Shown here piece by piece: positions 18,889 through 28,891 of a stretch of 64,000 nucleotides of DNA. This DNA comes from CAWCGU01 sp963838095 (GTDB lineage Bacteria; Actinomycetota; Thermoleophilia; Solirubrobacterales; 70-9): assembly GCA_963838095.1 (NCBI GenBank), contig CAWIPO010000007.1, positions 372,001 through 436,000 on the forward strand, written 5' to 3'. The notes below the pieces were generated by a model. It was not told where the DNA came from, made no database searches, and saw only the letters and a list, made by a program, of their open reading frames with translations. Within the stretch, counting starts at the first letter, position 1; each line of letters begins with the position of its first letter. The position numbers were made by a program, and so were the translations under genes.

Positions 18889-20472
18889 ATGGAGATCACC
18901 ACCGCAACCGAGAAGGACACTGCGGCGGAAAACGGGGCGGGCAGCGAGAACGGCGCTGCGGCGGCTGCGGAGACCTTCGAGGTCCTGCGACCCGCGGACG
19001 GGTCGGTGATCACCACGCTTCCGAAGGCCTCTCCGGAGGAGGTTCAAGCGACCGCGCAGCGGCTGCGGGAGAACCAGCCCGCCTGGGAAGCGCTCGGCTT
19101 CGCCGGCCGGCGTCGCTGGCTCGAGCGCTGGCGCGATTGGATGATCGAGAACCACGAGCACGTCGCTGACGTCCTCCAGGCCGAGAGCGGAAAGGTCCGC
19201 GCCGACGCTGCGCTGGAGGCCCCCTATCTGTGCATGGCAATCAACTTCTACAGCGAGAGAGCTCCCGAGTTCCTGGCCGAGGAGACCGTGGTCTCCGACT
19301 TCACGCCGATGAAGGTGAAGAAGGCCAAGGTCGTCTACCGGCCGCAGCCGCTGGTGGGCGTGATCAGTCCGTGGAACTTCCCGCTGATCCTCTCCGCCGG
19401 AGACGCGGTGCCGGCGCTGATGGCCGGCGCCGCAGTGATGATCAAGCCGTCGCACTTCACGCCGCTGGCGCTGATCGAGCTGGAGCGGGCGTGGCGCGAG
19501 GACCTTGGGGCTCCCGACGTCTTCGCCGTGGTCAACGGCGGCGCCGAAACCGGCGAGGCGCTGATCGACGAGGTCGACTACATCCAGTTCACCGGCTCCG
19601 AGGCGACCGGCAAGAAGGTGATGAAGCGGGCGGCGGACACGCTCACCCCGGTCGCCCTCGAGCTCGGCGGCAAGGACCCGATGATCGTGACCAAGGACGC
19701 GAACCTCGAGCGGGCGGCGAACGCCGCCACGTTCGGCGGCTTGATGAACACGGGCCAGATCTGCATGTCGATCGAGCGCGTCTACATCGAGGAGCCGATC
19801 TATGACGAGTTCGTGCAGCGGGTCACCGACAACGTGAAGCAGCTGCGCCAGGCCGACGACGGCCGCGAGTTCACGGCCGAGGTCGGGGCGATGACGACCC
19901 CCGAGCAGGTCGAGATCGTCTCCGACCACGTCGAGGACGCGCGCAAGGCCGGGGCCCGGATCCTCACCGGCGGCCGCCAGTCCGAGCGCGCGGGCGACTA
20001 CTACGAGCCGACCGTGATCGCCGACGCCGACCACTCGATGAAGGTGATGGTCGAGGAGACCTTCGGCCCGGTGATCCCGATGATGAAGGTGCGCGACACC
20101 GAGGAGGCCGTGCGGCTGGCGAACGACTCTCCCTACGGGCTCTCGGCGAGCGTCTTCGCCGGCAGCACCGAGGAAGGCGAGCGGCTGGCGCGCCGGATCG
20201 AGGCAGGATCGTGCAACGTCGACGACGTGCTGATCAACTACAACGTGCTCGAGGTGCCGATGGGCGGGTGGAAGACCTCCGGCATCGGCTACCGGCACGG
20301 CGCCTACGGCATCCGCAAGTTCTGCCGCACCGAGTCGATCACCGTCCCGCGCATGCGGCCGACGAAGTCGGAGCCGCTGTGGTTCCCCTACACGCCGGGC
20401 AAGCGCAAGACGGTGAGCCGGCTGTTCCGCTTCTTCAACGCGCGCGGACTCCGAAACCGGCTCGGGCTTTAG
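18889..20472 (+). CDS. NAD(P)-dependent aldehyde dehydrogenase
   Basis: Class I/II aldehyde dehydrogenase oxidising an aldehyde to its acid. Visible: PWNFP with Asn163, the NAD-binding FTGSEATGKKV, general base Glu258 in LELGGKDP and catalytic Cys292 in NTGQICMSIERV. The 527-residue protein has a 30-residue Ala/Glu-rich N-terminal leader and a basic C-terminal extension (TPGKRKTVSRLFRFFNARG) beyond the family core, which may bind membrane; this resembles long-chain fatty-aldehyde dehydrogenases. ATG at 18889 chosen over TTG at 18883 because of AAGGAGG spacing. Probably controlled by the upstream palindrome. Confidence 0.9.
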   Translation: MEITTATEKDTAAENGAGSENGAAAAAETFEVLRPADGSVITTLPKASPEEVQATAQRLRENQPAWEALGFAGRRRWLERWRDWMIENHEHVADVLQAESGKVRADAALEAPYLCMAINFYSERAPEFLAEETVVSDFTPMKVKKAKVVYRPQPLVGVISPWNFPLILSAGDAVPALMAGAAVMIKPSHFTPLALIELERAWREDLGAPDVFAVVNGGAETGEALIDEVDYIQFTGSEATGKKVMKRAADTLTPVALELGGKDPMIVTKDANLERAANAATFGGLMNTGQICMSIERVYIEEPIYDEFVQRVTDNVKQLRQADDGREFTAEVGAMTTPEQVEIVSDHVEDARKAGARILTGGRQSERAGDYYEPTVIADADHSMKVMVEETFGPVIPMMKVRDTEEAVRLANDSPYGLSASVFAGSTEEGERLARRIEAGSCNVDDVLINYNVLEVPMGGWKTSGIGYRHGAYGIRKFCRTESITVPRMRPTKSEPLWFPYTPGKRKTVSRLFRFFNARGLRNRLGL

Positions 20473-20585
20473 GACCTAGCCCGCCAGCTGACCCCCGCCG
20501 ACCGGGGGCCTGCGTCTGACCCCTTCGCTACCGTCGCAGGCGGAAATCCTGCGGATGCATGCTCAAGGAAGGGGCAGCCTGAGTC

Positions 20586-21455
20586 ATGAACGCGATCAGG
20601 GAGCGAAGGATGGAGCTTGGGGGGTACTCCACCCGCGCCCTCGAGCTGGACGGCGCGGGCCCGCCGCTGGTCCTTCTGCACGGGTTCTCCGACAGCGCTG
20701 ACACCTGGCGGCCGCTGATGCGGGTGCTTGCCGATCACGGGCGCCGGGCGTTTGCAGTCGACATGCCGGGGTTCGGCCAGGCCGCGCGACTCGATCGCGA
20801 AAGCCTGATCCTGCCCCAGCTCGGCCGCCTCGCCGCCGCGGCCGTGCGGCACGAGTACGAACGCACGGGCTCCGAGGTGATCGTCTCCGGCAACTCGCTC
20901 GGCGGCTGCGTCGCGCTACGCCTCGCCGAACGACACGAGCTGCCGCTCGGCGGCATCGTTCCGATCGCTCCCGCCGGGCTCGACATGGCGCAGTGGGTCG
21001 GAGCGATCGACGGCGCCCCGCTGGTGCAGGCCGTTCTGCGTGCACCGCTCCCGCTTCCGGAGATCGCCGTCCGAGCGGCGGTGGGTCGCGTGTACAAGAC
21101 CCTCGCGTTCTCGCGCAATTGCGAGATCGATCCGATCGTGGTCAGCGGGTTCACGCGTCACGTGGCGGGCCGCCGCGATGTCGTCCGCATCATCGCCACC
21201 GGCCGGCGGCTGCGCGGCGAGCTGGGAGCGCCGTTCCGGCTGGATCGCATCACCTGCCCGGTGCTGGTCGTGTGGGGAGACGAGGACGTGATGGTCTACC
21301 CGAGTGGGGCCGATCGCATCCTCGCCGAGGTGGCCGGCTCGCGGCTCGAGCTCATCCGTGGCTGCGGCCACTGCCCCCAGGTCGAGTGCCCGGAGCGCCT
21401 CGCGAAGTTACTGGCTGAATTCGCCGAGCCAGTGGCGCTGGCGCTGGCCGCGTAG
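20586..21455 (+). CDS. Alpha/beta hydrolase
   Basis: A 289-residue hydrolase with the full catalytic triad: oxyanion motif LLHGFSDSADTW (residues 30-41), nucleophile Ser104 in SGNSLGG, Asp in VVWGDEDVMV (about residue 226) and His in RGCGHCPQVE. Resembles meta-cleavage product hydrolases, haloperoxidases and monoacylglycerol lipases; substrate cannot be told. It lies 113 bases after the aldehyde dehydrogenase and its 3' end overlaps the convergent desaturase by about 100 bases. The gap before it holds a small GC hairpin (CCCCC ... GGGGG near 20491-20507), possibly a terminator. Confidence 0.82.
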   Translation: MNAIRERRMELGGYSTRALELDGAGPPLVLLHGFSDSADTWRPLMRVLADHGRRAFAVDMPGFGQAARLDRESLILPQLGRLAAAAVRHEYERTGSEVIVSGNSLGGCVALRLAERHELPLGGIVPIAPAGLDMAQWVGAIDGAPLVQAVLRAPLPLPEIAVRAAVGRVYKTLAFSRNCEIDPIVVSGFTRHVAGRRDVVRIIATGRRLRGELGAPFRLDRITCPVLVVWGDEDVMVYPSGADRILAEVAGSRLELIRGCGHCPQVECPERLAKLLAEFAEPVALALAA

Positions 21456-22384
21456 CTGAATCCGCGGTCCGGGCGAGCTGGCGCTCGGGCGTGATCCGGA
21501 CCACGTTCCAGGCGAGGCCAGTCGCCTCGAGGCCTCTGATCAGCAGCGCCGACGGGTCGAGCTCGTACCAGCGAAGGCCGTGGGCGGCCGAGCGTGGGAA
21601 CGCGTGGTGGTTGTGATGCCATCCATCGCCGAGGCTGACCGGGGCCAGCCAGGCGAGGTTCGTGGAGCGATCATCGGTGTCGAACCGCCTCGAGCCGAAG
21701 TAGTGCGCGCAGGAGTTGACGCCGAAGGTCGCTTGGTGAAAGAGGAAGATTCGAACGAGCCCGCCCCAGAGAAGGGCGCTGAGCGCGGCTGCCAGCGTGC
21801 CGCCGACGACGTAACCGACTCCGAACGGCAGCACCAAGGAGAGGATCGCGAGCGCGGGAAACGCGCGATCGACCGTGCGTATGGCCGGGTCGTCGAGCAG
21901 GTCGGGGGCGTAGCGGCGTTTGTCGGCTCGGCCCTGGGAGCGAAACAGCCAGCCTGCGTGGGCGTGCCAGAGACCGCGAAGCGCGGACTCGGACCCCACA
22001 TGCGGGGAGTGTGGGTCCCCCTCAGCGTCCGAGAAGGCGTGGTGCTTTCGGTGATCCGCGACCCAATCGATCACAGACCCCTGCAGCGCCATCGAGCCGA
22101 GAACGGCGAAGGTGCACTCGATCGAGCGGTGAGTCGCGAAGGACCGATGCGTGAGCAGGCGGTGGAAGCCGACCGTGACGCCGAAGCCGGTGGCGAGGTA
22201 CAGGGCAGCGAGGATCGCGAGGTCGCGCCAGGTGACTAGGGACTGCCAGGTGAGAACAACGGCAGCAATGAAAGCGGCGAACGGGATCAACAGGTTGAGG
22301 AGGTGGGCGATCGCCCTTTGGCGTTCTGAAACTTGGCGGCCGGAATCCCCCACAAGTGGAAGTTTTCCGGATATGGGTCGCATA
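21352..22384 (-). CDS. Acyl-CoA/acyl-lipid Delta9 fatty acid desaturase
   Basis: Integral-membrane di-iron desaturase introducing double bonds into acyl chains. The three histidine boxes are present: HRLLTH, HRKHHAFSD and, near the C-terminus, GWHHNHHAFPRSAAHG. Four membrane helices (FAAFIAAVVLTWQSLV; LYLATGFGVTVGFH; VLPFGVGYVVGGTLAAALS; GLVRIFLFHQ) fit the fold. The start is uncertain: ATG at 22384 lies inside the long palindrome upstream, and GTG at 22353 is a good alternative. The C-terminal tail (about 35 residues, Arg/Pro/Gly-rich) overlaps the convergent hydrolase gene. The natural reductant is unknown. Confidence 0.88.
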
Positions 22385-22405
22385 GCGACCCAAAGTCGGA
22401 AAACT
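22361..22405. promoter_or_regulatory. 45-bp two-part palindrome between desaturase and cyclase genes
   Basis: Outer arms AGTTTTCCG (22361-22369) and CGGAAAACT (22397-22405) enclose inner arms GGGTCGC (22375-22381) and GCGACCC (22385-22391) around ATA. All four arms are perfect. It sits about 90 bases upstream of the cyclase ATG and over the 5' end of the divergent desaturase. It could be a dimeric-repressor operator or, as RNA, a leader hairpin. Confidence 0.6.
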
Positions 22406-22494
22406 CGACGTGTGCCCCCTCTCGGTGCTGCCGTTCGGCCCGCCTGAATCCACCGACCCGACGCCCGGGCAACAGCCCACCTACCATCCGGACA

Positions 22495-25400
22495 ATGCAG
22501 TGTCCGGCTGGCCACCGCGTGCCGAAGGGGTCCAAATTCTGTCCTCAGTGCGGGGCGTCGCTGAGCCAGGCCCGCTGCCGCGAATGCGACGCGCTACTGG
22601 TTCTGGACGCCCGTTTCTGCGCCGAGTGCGGCGCGCCCGTCGAATCCCTCGATGCCGAGCGGCAACCGGCGGCTGCCGCGGAAGCCCCCGAGGAGGAGCT
22701 GCGCCAGATCACCGCGGTGTTCTGCGACATCGTCGGCTCGACCCAGCTGTCGACCCGGATGGACCCGGAGGATTACGGCGGCCTGGTGCGCGCCTACCGG
22801 GAGCAGGTGGACGAGGTCGTGACCAGATATGGCGGGAATGTCGACAAGTACCTAGGCGACGGCGTCCTGGTCGACTTCGGATGGCCCCGCGCCCACGACG
22901 ACGACGCCGAGCGGGCTGTGCTGGCGGCGCTTGCGCTGGTCGAGGAACTGACCGACCCGGAGGCCGAGCATCCGCTCAGCGTCCGCGTCGGAATCCATAC
23001 CGGGCCGGTGCTCGTCGGGGAGATGGGCTCGGCGAGCCATCGGGAGACCACCGCGCTGGGGGAGACGATGAACCGGGCGGCGCGCCTGCAGGCCGCTGCG
23101 CCCCCCGGAGCTGTGGTGATCAGCGATGCGACGCTGCGTCTGGTCAGAGGGATCTTCGTCTTCGACGATCTGGGCGCGCAGACCCTTCCGGGAATCCCCG
23201 ACCCCGTTCCGGTTCACCAGGTGCTGCGACGCAGCGGGGTCCGCAGCAGGCTCGACGCCGCCGGCGACTCACTGACTCCTTTCGTCGGCCGTGCCGACGA
23301 GCTCTCGACGGCCCTGGAGCAGTGGGAACGCGCGCGTGCCGGCGACGGCCGGACGCTGCTGATCTCGGGCGAGCCGGGGATCGGCAAGTCGCGAATCGTC
23401 TACGAGCTTCGCGAGAACCTGCGGGACAGCGACCACACCTGGCTCGAGGCGCGAGGATCCTCCTACACGGAGCACAGCGCGTTCCAGCCCGCGATCCAGC
23501 TGCTCGAGCATGCGCTGGAGCTGCGCGCCGAGGACCTGCCGGCTGAACGGCTCGAAAAGCTCCAGGGCGGGCTCGATCTTGCCGAGGTGGACGACGCGGA
23601 CGCGATGCTGCTTCTCGCCGACCTGCTCTCGATCGAGAAGACCGAGGTGCCGGAGATGACGATGAGCCCCGAGCTGGCTCGCCGTCGCACGATCGAGGTG
23701 CTGGCCAAGTGGGTGCTGGCGCTGGCCGAGCTTCAGCCGCTGGTGCTCCTAGTCGAGGACCTTCACTGGTGCGACCCCTCGACCCTCGACCTGTTCGAGC
23801 AGCTGATGGTCCAGGGAACGTCGGCGACGCTAATGCTCGTCGGGACCACGCGCCCGGAGCTCGACGCGAGCTGGCAGCGGCATCCGAACCTCGAAACCCT
23901 GAAGCTGGAGCCGATGAGCGAAATCGACACGCGGGAGCTGCTGAGGCTGCTCGGCGCCGGCATGCAGCTGCCCGAGCCCGTCCTGCACCGCGTCGTCGGC
24001 GAGACGGATGGCGTCCCCCTCTTCGTCGAGGAGATGGGCCGGATGGTGCTCGAATCGGGATTGATCGCCGAGCGCGAAGGCGAGCTGGAGCTGACGGCGC
24101 CGCTCGAGGAGCTCGAGATCCCGACCACGCTCCAGGACTCGCTGATGGCGCGGCTCGACCGCCTCAGCGCCGCCAAACGCGTCGCGCAACTCGCCGCCGC
24201 AATCGGCCGGGACTTCGACTACCAGCTCCTGGAGGAAGTCTCAGGGCTGGAACCCGACCTGCTCCTGCACGGTCTCCGCCGCCTGGTTGACGACGAGCTC
24301 ATCTTCCAGGACGGCGAGCCGCCCGTTGCCAGCTACACGTTCAAGCACGCCCTGATTCAGGACGCCGCCTATCGCTCGCTCGTCAAGCGCAGTAGAAGGC
24401 CCCTCCACCGCCGGATCGCCGAGACGCTCGAGAGCCGCGACGGCTCGACTGTCGCGGCGGAGGAGCTTGCCCGGCACTGGGAGGCCGCAGAGCGGCCCAG
24501 GGAGGCGATCGGCCACTACCGGCGGGCGGCCGAGTACGCCGCGCGCCAGTCGGCCCACCTCGAGGCGACCCAGCACCTGCGTAGGGCGATAAACCTGGTG
24601 GGCTCGCTTCCCGAGGACAACGAGAGCCGCGGCTTGGAGGTCGACCTCCAGCTCGCTCTCGGCTCCTCGATCATGGCGACGCGCGGATACGCCGACCCGG
24701 AGATCGAGACCGCGTATGACCGCGCGCGTTCGCTCTGCGCCGAGCTCGGGCCGGGAAGCCAGGTCGGCTACACGCTGATCGGCCTCGCGATCTTCTACTT
24801 CAACAGCGGCCAGGTGAGCGCCGGGGCCGAGCTCGCGGCTGACGCGCTTGCGATCGCCGAGCGCGAGGGCGACGACGCGCTCGAGCTGCTCGCCCGCGTC
24901 CAGATTGCGGTCCCCAGCCTCTGGCAGGGCCGCTACCGCGACACCCTCGAGCACGCGGAGGCTGCGTCGGCGATCTACGACCGCGAGCGCCACGGCTGGC
25001 TCGCGTTCCGCTACGGCACCGACCAGGGGGTGGCCGCGCACTCCATGGCAGCGTGCGCGCTTCTGAACGTCGGCCTCCCCGACCAGAGCCTGGAGCGAAT
25101 CCACCGGGCGGTCGCTCTCTCCCGCGAGCTTGGGAATCCGTTCAACACCGTCTACGCGCTCGCGTTCGAGGGCGGGATTCGGTGGGATCGCGGCGAGTAC
25201 GCCGAGCAGGAGGCGGTCGCGGAGGACGTGGTCGCGATCGCGGAGGAACAGGGGTTCAGCGACTTCGCCGGGATGGGCAGGATCCTTCGCGGAACCGCGC
25301 GGGCCGTGCGCAATCCCGGCCCCGAGGGCCTCGAGGACTGCCTCGAGGGCCTGACACTCGCATCGAGCACAGGCCGGCGCGGAGGGGTGTCGATGTTTCT

Positions 25401-25797
25401 GGAGCTGATCGCGGCGGCCCACCGCTCCGGCGGCGACACAGCGGGGGCGCTGGGCATGGTGGACGGTGCGCTGGCGCTGGCGGAGGAAACGGACCAGCAC
25501 TGGTGGGACGCGAGGCTGCTGCGGCTGCGGGGTGAGCTGGTGCTCGAAACGGAGCCGGGGCGGGAAGGCGAGGCTGAGACCGACTTCAAGCGGGGCGCCA
25601 GGATTGCACGGGATCAGGGAGACAGGTTGAGCGAGCTTCGGTGCGCGACGAGCCTGGCGAGACTCCTGGGCGAGCGCGGGGACCTAGGTGCTGCCGAGAG
25701 TCTCGTTCGGCCGATCTACGAGGGGCTCGCGGAGGGACAGGCAACGAGAGCAGCGAGGGAGGCTGCAGATCTGCTCGGCGCAGTGCCGGCCTCGTAA
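22495..25797 (+). CDS. Zinc-ribbon / class III adenylate cyclase / AAA-type ATPase / TPR regulator
   Basis: A 1100-residue signalling protein. Residues 1-46 hold two zinc ribbons (Cys3, Cys16, Cys19; Cys28, Cys31, Cys42, Cys45). A class III cyclase domain follows (70-240): metal Asp78 in AVFCDIVGST, Lys118 and Asp122 in DKYLGDG, the VRVGIHTGPV turn, and the transition-state residues in LGETMNRAARL. An STAND/AAA ATPase comes next, with Walker A GEPGIGKSR and Walker B LVEDLHWCD. The C-terminal 350 residues are helical TPR-like repeats. Many actinobacterial paralogues share this plan. Divergent from the desaturase; the trigger is unknown. Confidence 0.88.
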   Translation: MQCPAGHRVPKGSKFCPQCGASLSQARCRECDALLVLDARFCAECGAPVESLDAERQPAAAAEAPEEELRQITAVFCDIVGSTQLSTRMDPEDYGGLVRAYREQVDEVVTRYGGNVDKYLGDGVLVDFGWPRAHDDDAERAVLAALALVEELTDPEAEHPLSVRVGIHTGPVLVGEMGSASHRETTALGETMNRAARLQAAAPPGAVVISDATLRLVRGIFVFDDLGAQTLPGIPDPVPVHQVLRRSGVRSRLDAAGDSLTPFVGRADELSTALEQWERARAGDGRTLLISGEPGIGKSRIVYELRENLRDSDHTWLEARGSSYTEHSAFQPAIQLLEHALELRAEDLPAERLEKLQGGLDLAEVDDADAMLLLADLLSIEKTEVPEMTMSPELARRRTIEVLAKWVLALAELQPLVLLVEDLHWCDPSTLDLFEQLMVQGTSATLMLVGTTRPELDASWQRHPNLETLKLEPMSEIDTRELLRLLGAGMQLPEPVLHRVVGETDGVPLFVEEMGRMVLESGLIAEREGELELTAPLEELEIPTTLQDSLMARLDRLSAAKRVAQLAAAIGRDFDYQLLEEVSGLEPDLLLHGLRRLVDDELIFQDGEPPVASYTFKHALIQDAAYRSLVKRSRRPLHRRIAETLESRDGSTVAAEELARHWEAAERPREAIGHYRRAAEYAARQSAHLEATQHLRRAINLVGSLPEDNESRGLEVDLQLALGSSIMATRGYADPEIETAYDRARSLCAELGPGSQVGYTLIGLAIFYFNSGQVSAGAELAADALAIAEREGDDALELLARVQIAVPSLWQGRYRDTLEHAEAASAIYDRERHGWLAFRYGTDQGVAAHSMAACALLNVGLPDQSLERIHRAVALSRELGNPFNTVYALAFEGGIRWDRGEYAEQEAVAEDVVAIAEEQGFSDFAGMGRILRGTARAVRNPGPEGLEDCLEGLTLASSTGRRGGVSMFLELIAAAHRSGGDTAGALGMVDGALALAEETDQHWWDARLLRLRGELVLETEPGREGEAETDFKRGARIARDQGDRLSELRCATSLARLLGERGDLGAAESLVRPIYEGLAEGQATRAAREAADLLGAVPAS

Positions 25798-25806
25798 GGA
25801 TTGAGG

Positions 25807-27021
25807 TCAGAAACCGAGCTTGGGATACGTGCCTTCAATGACCGCCTTCGATGCCTCCATCTGGCCCGCCAAAAATGCCGGGTCCCTACCCGTCGGCGCC
25901 GTGCCCCCGAAGATCACCGTGTGGAAGGCGGCGTCGTCCTCCCAGTAGGCGATGTACATGTCGGCGTCGAGCGATGCGCCGATGAAGCTGTCGCTGAACT
26001 CCGGCTTCGGGTTCGGCTGACCGAACGCCTTTCGCCACACGTTGCTGACGAGGCTGTTGTCGACGAGCCGCCCCGCCCCCGGGTGATCTGACTGGTACGC
26101 GGTCACGAACTCGACCTTCCCGATGAAGACCCTGTGCCACGAGCTTTCGCCGATCGCGCCGGCGTCTTTCTGCGAGATCGTCAGCTTCGAGAGGTCGACC
26201 GGGTCGAAGCGCTCGGTGTCGGTCGCGGGCACTCCGTACATCCAGTTCGAGAAGTAGTTCCAGTCTGACTTGCCGAGCCGGACGATCTCCTCGAAGCTGA
26301 CCTCCGATTTAGCACCCTTCGCCGACTCGTAACCGAACGGCCGCGTCCAGTCCGGCTTCGGGGCGTCGATCTGGTAGTAGCCGAGAAAGACGTTGAACCA
26401 GATCGAGGTCGGGTCGCTGTAGCTGCCGCGGCCGTTCTCGTCGTGGGGTCCGACGCAGGCAACGGTGTTGAAGACCCAGTCCGGGCGGTCCTGCCACAGC
26501 GCCTTCTTGACGACCTGCCCGACGTCGGCGATCAGGCGCTTTCGATCCTCGACGAAGATCCGGGTCACGTTCTTGGACGACATCCGCGACTTCCCGAAGC
26601 GCTCGTCGTCGAAGCTCGGCGGGTTCGGCTTCGGGTCGTCGCCGACGGATCCGTGAGCTGGGCTATAGGGAATACCTTGTCGACGTCGGCGACCTTGTGC
26701 CACTCGTCCTGGATCGGGTCGCGGACGCTCACCACCCCGGTGGCGGTGATCTCGCCCGCGGATTGATCCGCGTCGAGGCTGATCTCGAGCTTCACGAGCC
26801 CCAGTTCGATCGTGAAGGGCTTGCCGTTCGGGGTCTCCGGGTCTGGTGTGATCAATTCGCTGTCGGCCGGCTTGCCGTCATGGACGATGCCCAGCTCGAT
26901 CGACCCGTCCAGCTCGGAGATCCCGACGCTGGCCTCGGTCTCGGGGATCCGGGTGCCGAGGACTCTCGGTCTCCGGCACCAGCGTGATCTTCTCCACGCC
27001 GCTATCGGTTTCGTCCGGCAC
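25807..27021 (-). CDS. Hypothetical protein, divergent partner of the patatin gene (two frameshifts)
   Basis: About 400 residues I cannot assign. Rebuilt order: VEKITLVPETE, then a shift near 26965 to GTRIPETEASVGISELDGSI, KPFTIELGLVKLEISLDADQ, VRDPIQDEWHKVADVDKVF, then a shift near 26650 to FDDERFGKSRMSSKNVTRIF. The C-terminal 270 residues are one clean frame with many aromatics (WFNVFLGYYQI; WNYFSNWMYGVPATDTERFD; DADMYIAYWEDDAAFH). No signal peptide or membrane segment is evident, so it is probably cytosolic. GTG at 27021 is a tentative start, only about 17 bases from the divergent lipase start. The pair may be coregulated. Confidence 0.55.
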
Positions 27022-27038
27022 GAGCGCGACTGTATCTA

Positions 27039-28835
27039 GTGGTGGCACCGGAGCGGTATTGCGACATCGTCATGGAGGGCGGGATCACCAGCGGCGTCGT
27101 CTATCCGCTGGCCGCGGTCGAGCTCTCCGAGATCTACGAATTCAGGAACGTCGGCGGCACCTCGGCCGGCGCGATAGCCGCCGCCGGAGTCGCCGCGGCG
27201 CAGTACGGCAAGTCGCACGGCCGGGGAGACGCTTTCGAAGGGCTCAAAGGGCTGCCCGAGTGGCTTGGGGAGAACATCACCGGGCTCTTCCAGCCCAGCC
27301 GCAAGACCGCCCCGCTGTTCGCGATCGTGCTCGCCGCAACCGCGGACACCTCCAAGGGCTGGAAGCGGGCCGGCGCATTCACCGCCGTGCTGCGCAGCTT
27401 CCCGATCGCGACCCTGATCGGCGTCCTCCCCAGCGCGGTGCTTACGGGCACGGTGCTCGCAGCCGAGGGCACCTTCCTGACGATCGCCGGGCTTCTATGC
27501 GCCCTGCTTCTCCTCTTGACGGGACTCGGGGTCGCGCTCTCGGTCGCGCTCACGGGCCGGCTGCTGACGGTGCTGCCCGAGAACGGGTTCGGGCTCGTGA
27601 CTGGATACTCGGACGAGCCCGACCCCGACGATCCCGCCCTCACCCCGTGGCTGGCCGACCTGCTCGATCGGCTCGCCGGCAAGCAGGGCGGAGACGCACT
27701 CACCTTCGGCGATTTGTGGGGCAGCCGGGATCCGGAGGCCGCGCACGAGGTCAACCTGGAGATGGTGACCACCTGCCTGACGCAGAAGCGGCCGTACCGG
27801 CTCCCGTTCGGGCACGACGAGTTCTGGTTCTGGCCCGAACAGCTCGACCGTTACTTCCCGCCGCGGATCGTCGAGCAGATGGTCCGCGACGCCCGCGACG
27901 ACCCTCGCGCCGAGGACTTCGCACCGCTGGTCCCGCTGCCGGAAGCCGCCGATCTGCCGGTTGTGGTGGCAACCCGGATGAGCCTCAGCTTCCCGCTCTT
28001 GATCAGCGCTGTGCCCCTGTACGCGATCGACCACTCGCAGGCGCTGGCCGGGGAGGATCGCCATCCCGAACCCTGCTGGTTCTCCGACGGCGGCATCACA
28101 AGCAACTTCCCCATCCACTTCTTCGATTCCCCGGTCCCGCGCTGGCCAACGTTCGCGATCGACCTGCGCAAGGTTCCCGAGGGATGGGACGTCTCCGAGG
28201 ACGAGCGGCAGAACGTGTGGATGGTGCCGACCAACGACTCCAGCGGAGACGTCTGGTGGGCCGGCTGGGACAAGCTGAGGCCGGCGTCGCAGACGCTCGC
28301 GTTCATGGGATCGATCATCCGCACGATGCAGACGTGGATGGACACGACGCAGAGCGAGACGCAGGGCTATCGCGACCGGGTGGTCCACATCGAGCACACG
28401 TCGAAGGAGGGCGGGATGAACCTGAGCATGGCGCCGCCCGTGATCAAGCGCCTGAGCGAGCGCGGCCGGTGGGCCGGCGACCTGCTTCAGCGCCGCTTCT
28501 CGACGGAGGCGGGAGACGGAACCCCGATGACGTGGGACAACCAGCGCTGGATCCGCTACCGCTCGTTCATGCGGCTGCTGGAGGTGACGCTGGGGACCTT
28601 CGCAGGGGCTGCGCGGAGCACCTGCCACCCGATCTCTCGATCGAGGAGCTGAGCCTCCGCGGACCCGAGGCCCAACCGCCGGACTACCGCTGGGTCTCCG
28701 ACGCCCAACGTGAGCTCGCGCTCGAGGGCACGCTGACTGATCGAGCTGATCGAGGCATGGCAGGCGAGCGGCGAGAGCTTCGCGCCGGGCGCGCCCGAGC
28801 CGGCGCCGGAGCTGCGCGTGTCGCCTCGGATCTGA
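27039..28835 (+). CDS. Patatin-like phospholipase with internal membrane segments (3' frameshifts)
   Basis: Serine-Asp dyad lipase. Oxyanion region MEGGITSGVVYP, nucleophile Ser42 in GGTSAGAI, and catalytic Asp in SDGGITSNFP (about residue 350). Between them sit hydrophobic stretches (FPIATLIGVLPSAVLTGTVL; IAGLLCALLLLLTGLGVALS) that suggest two membrane helices inserted in the domain, unusual for soluble patatins. The clean frame ends near 28612. Two one-base shifts (about 28615 and 28737) continue as DLSIEELSLRGPEAQPPDYR and YRWVSDAQRELALEGTL, ending LRVSPRI at 28835. GTG start. Likely hydrolyses phospholipid acyl esters at the membrane. Confidence 0.8.
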
Positions 28836-28891
28836 AGCGCCGGCTTGCGGCGGCAAGGGGGGCGGGTGTACGTCTCGGATCAGGGAGAGCG

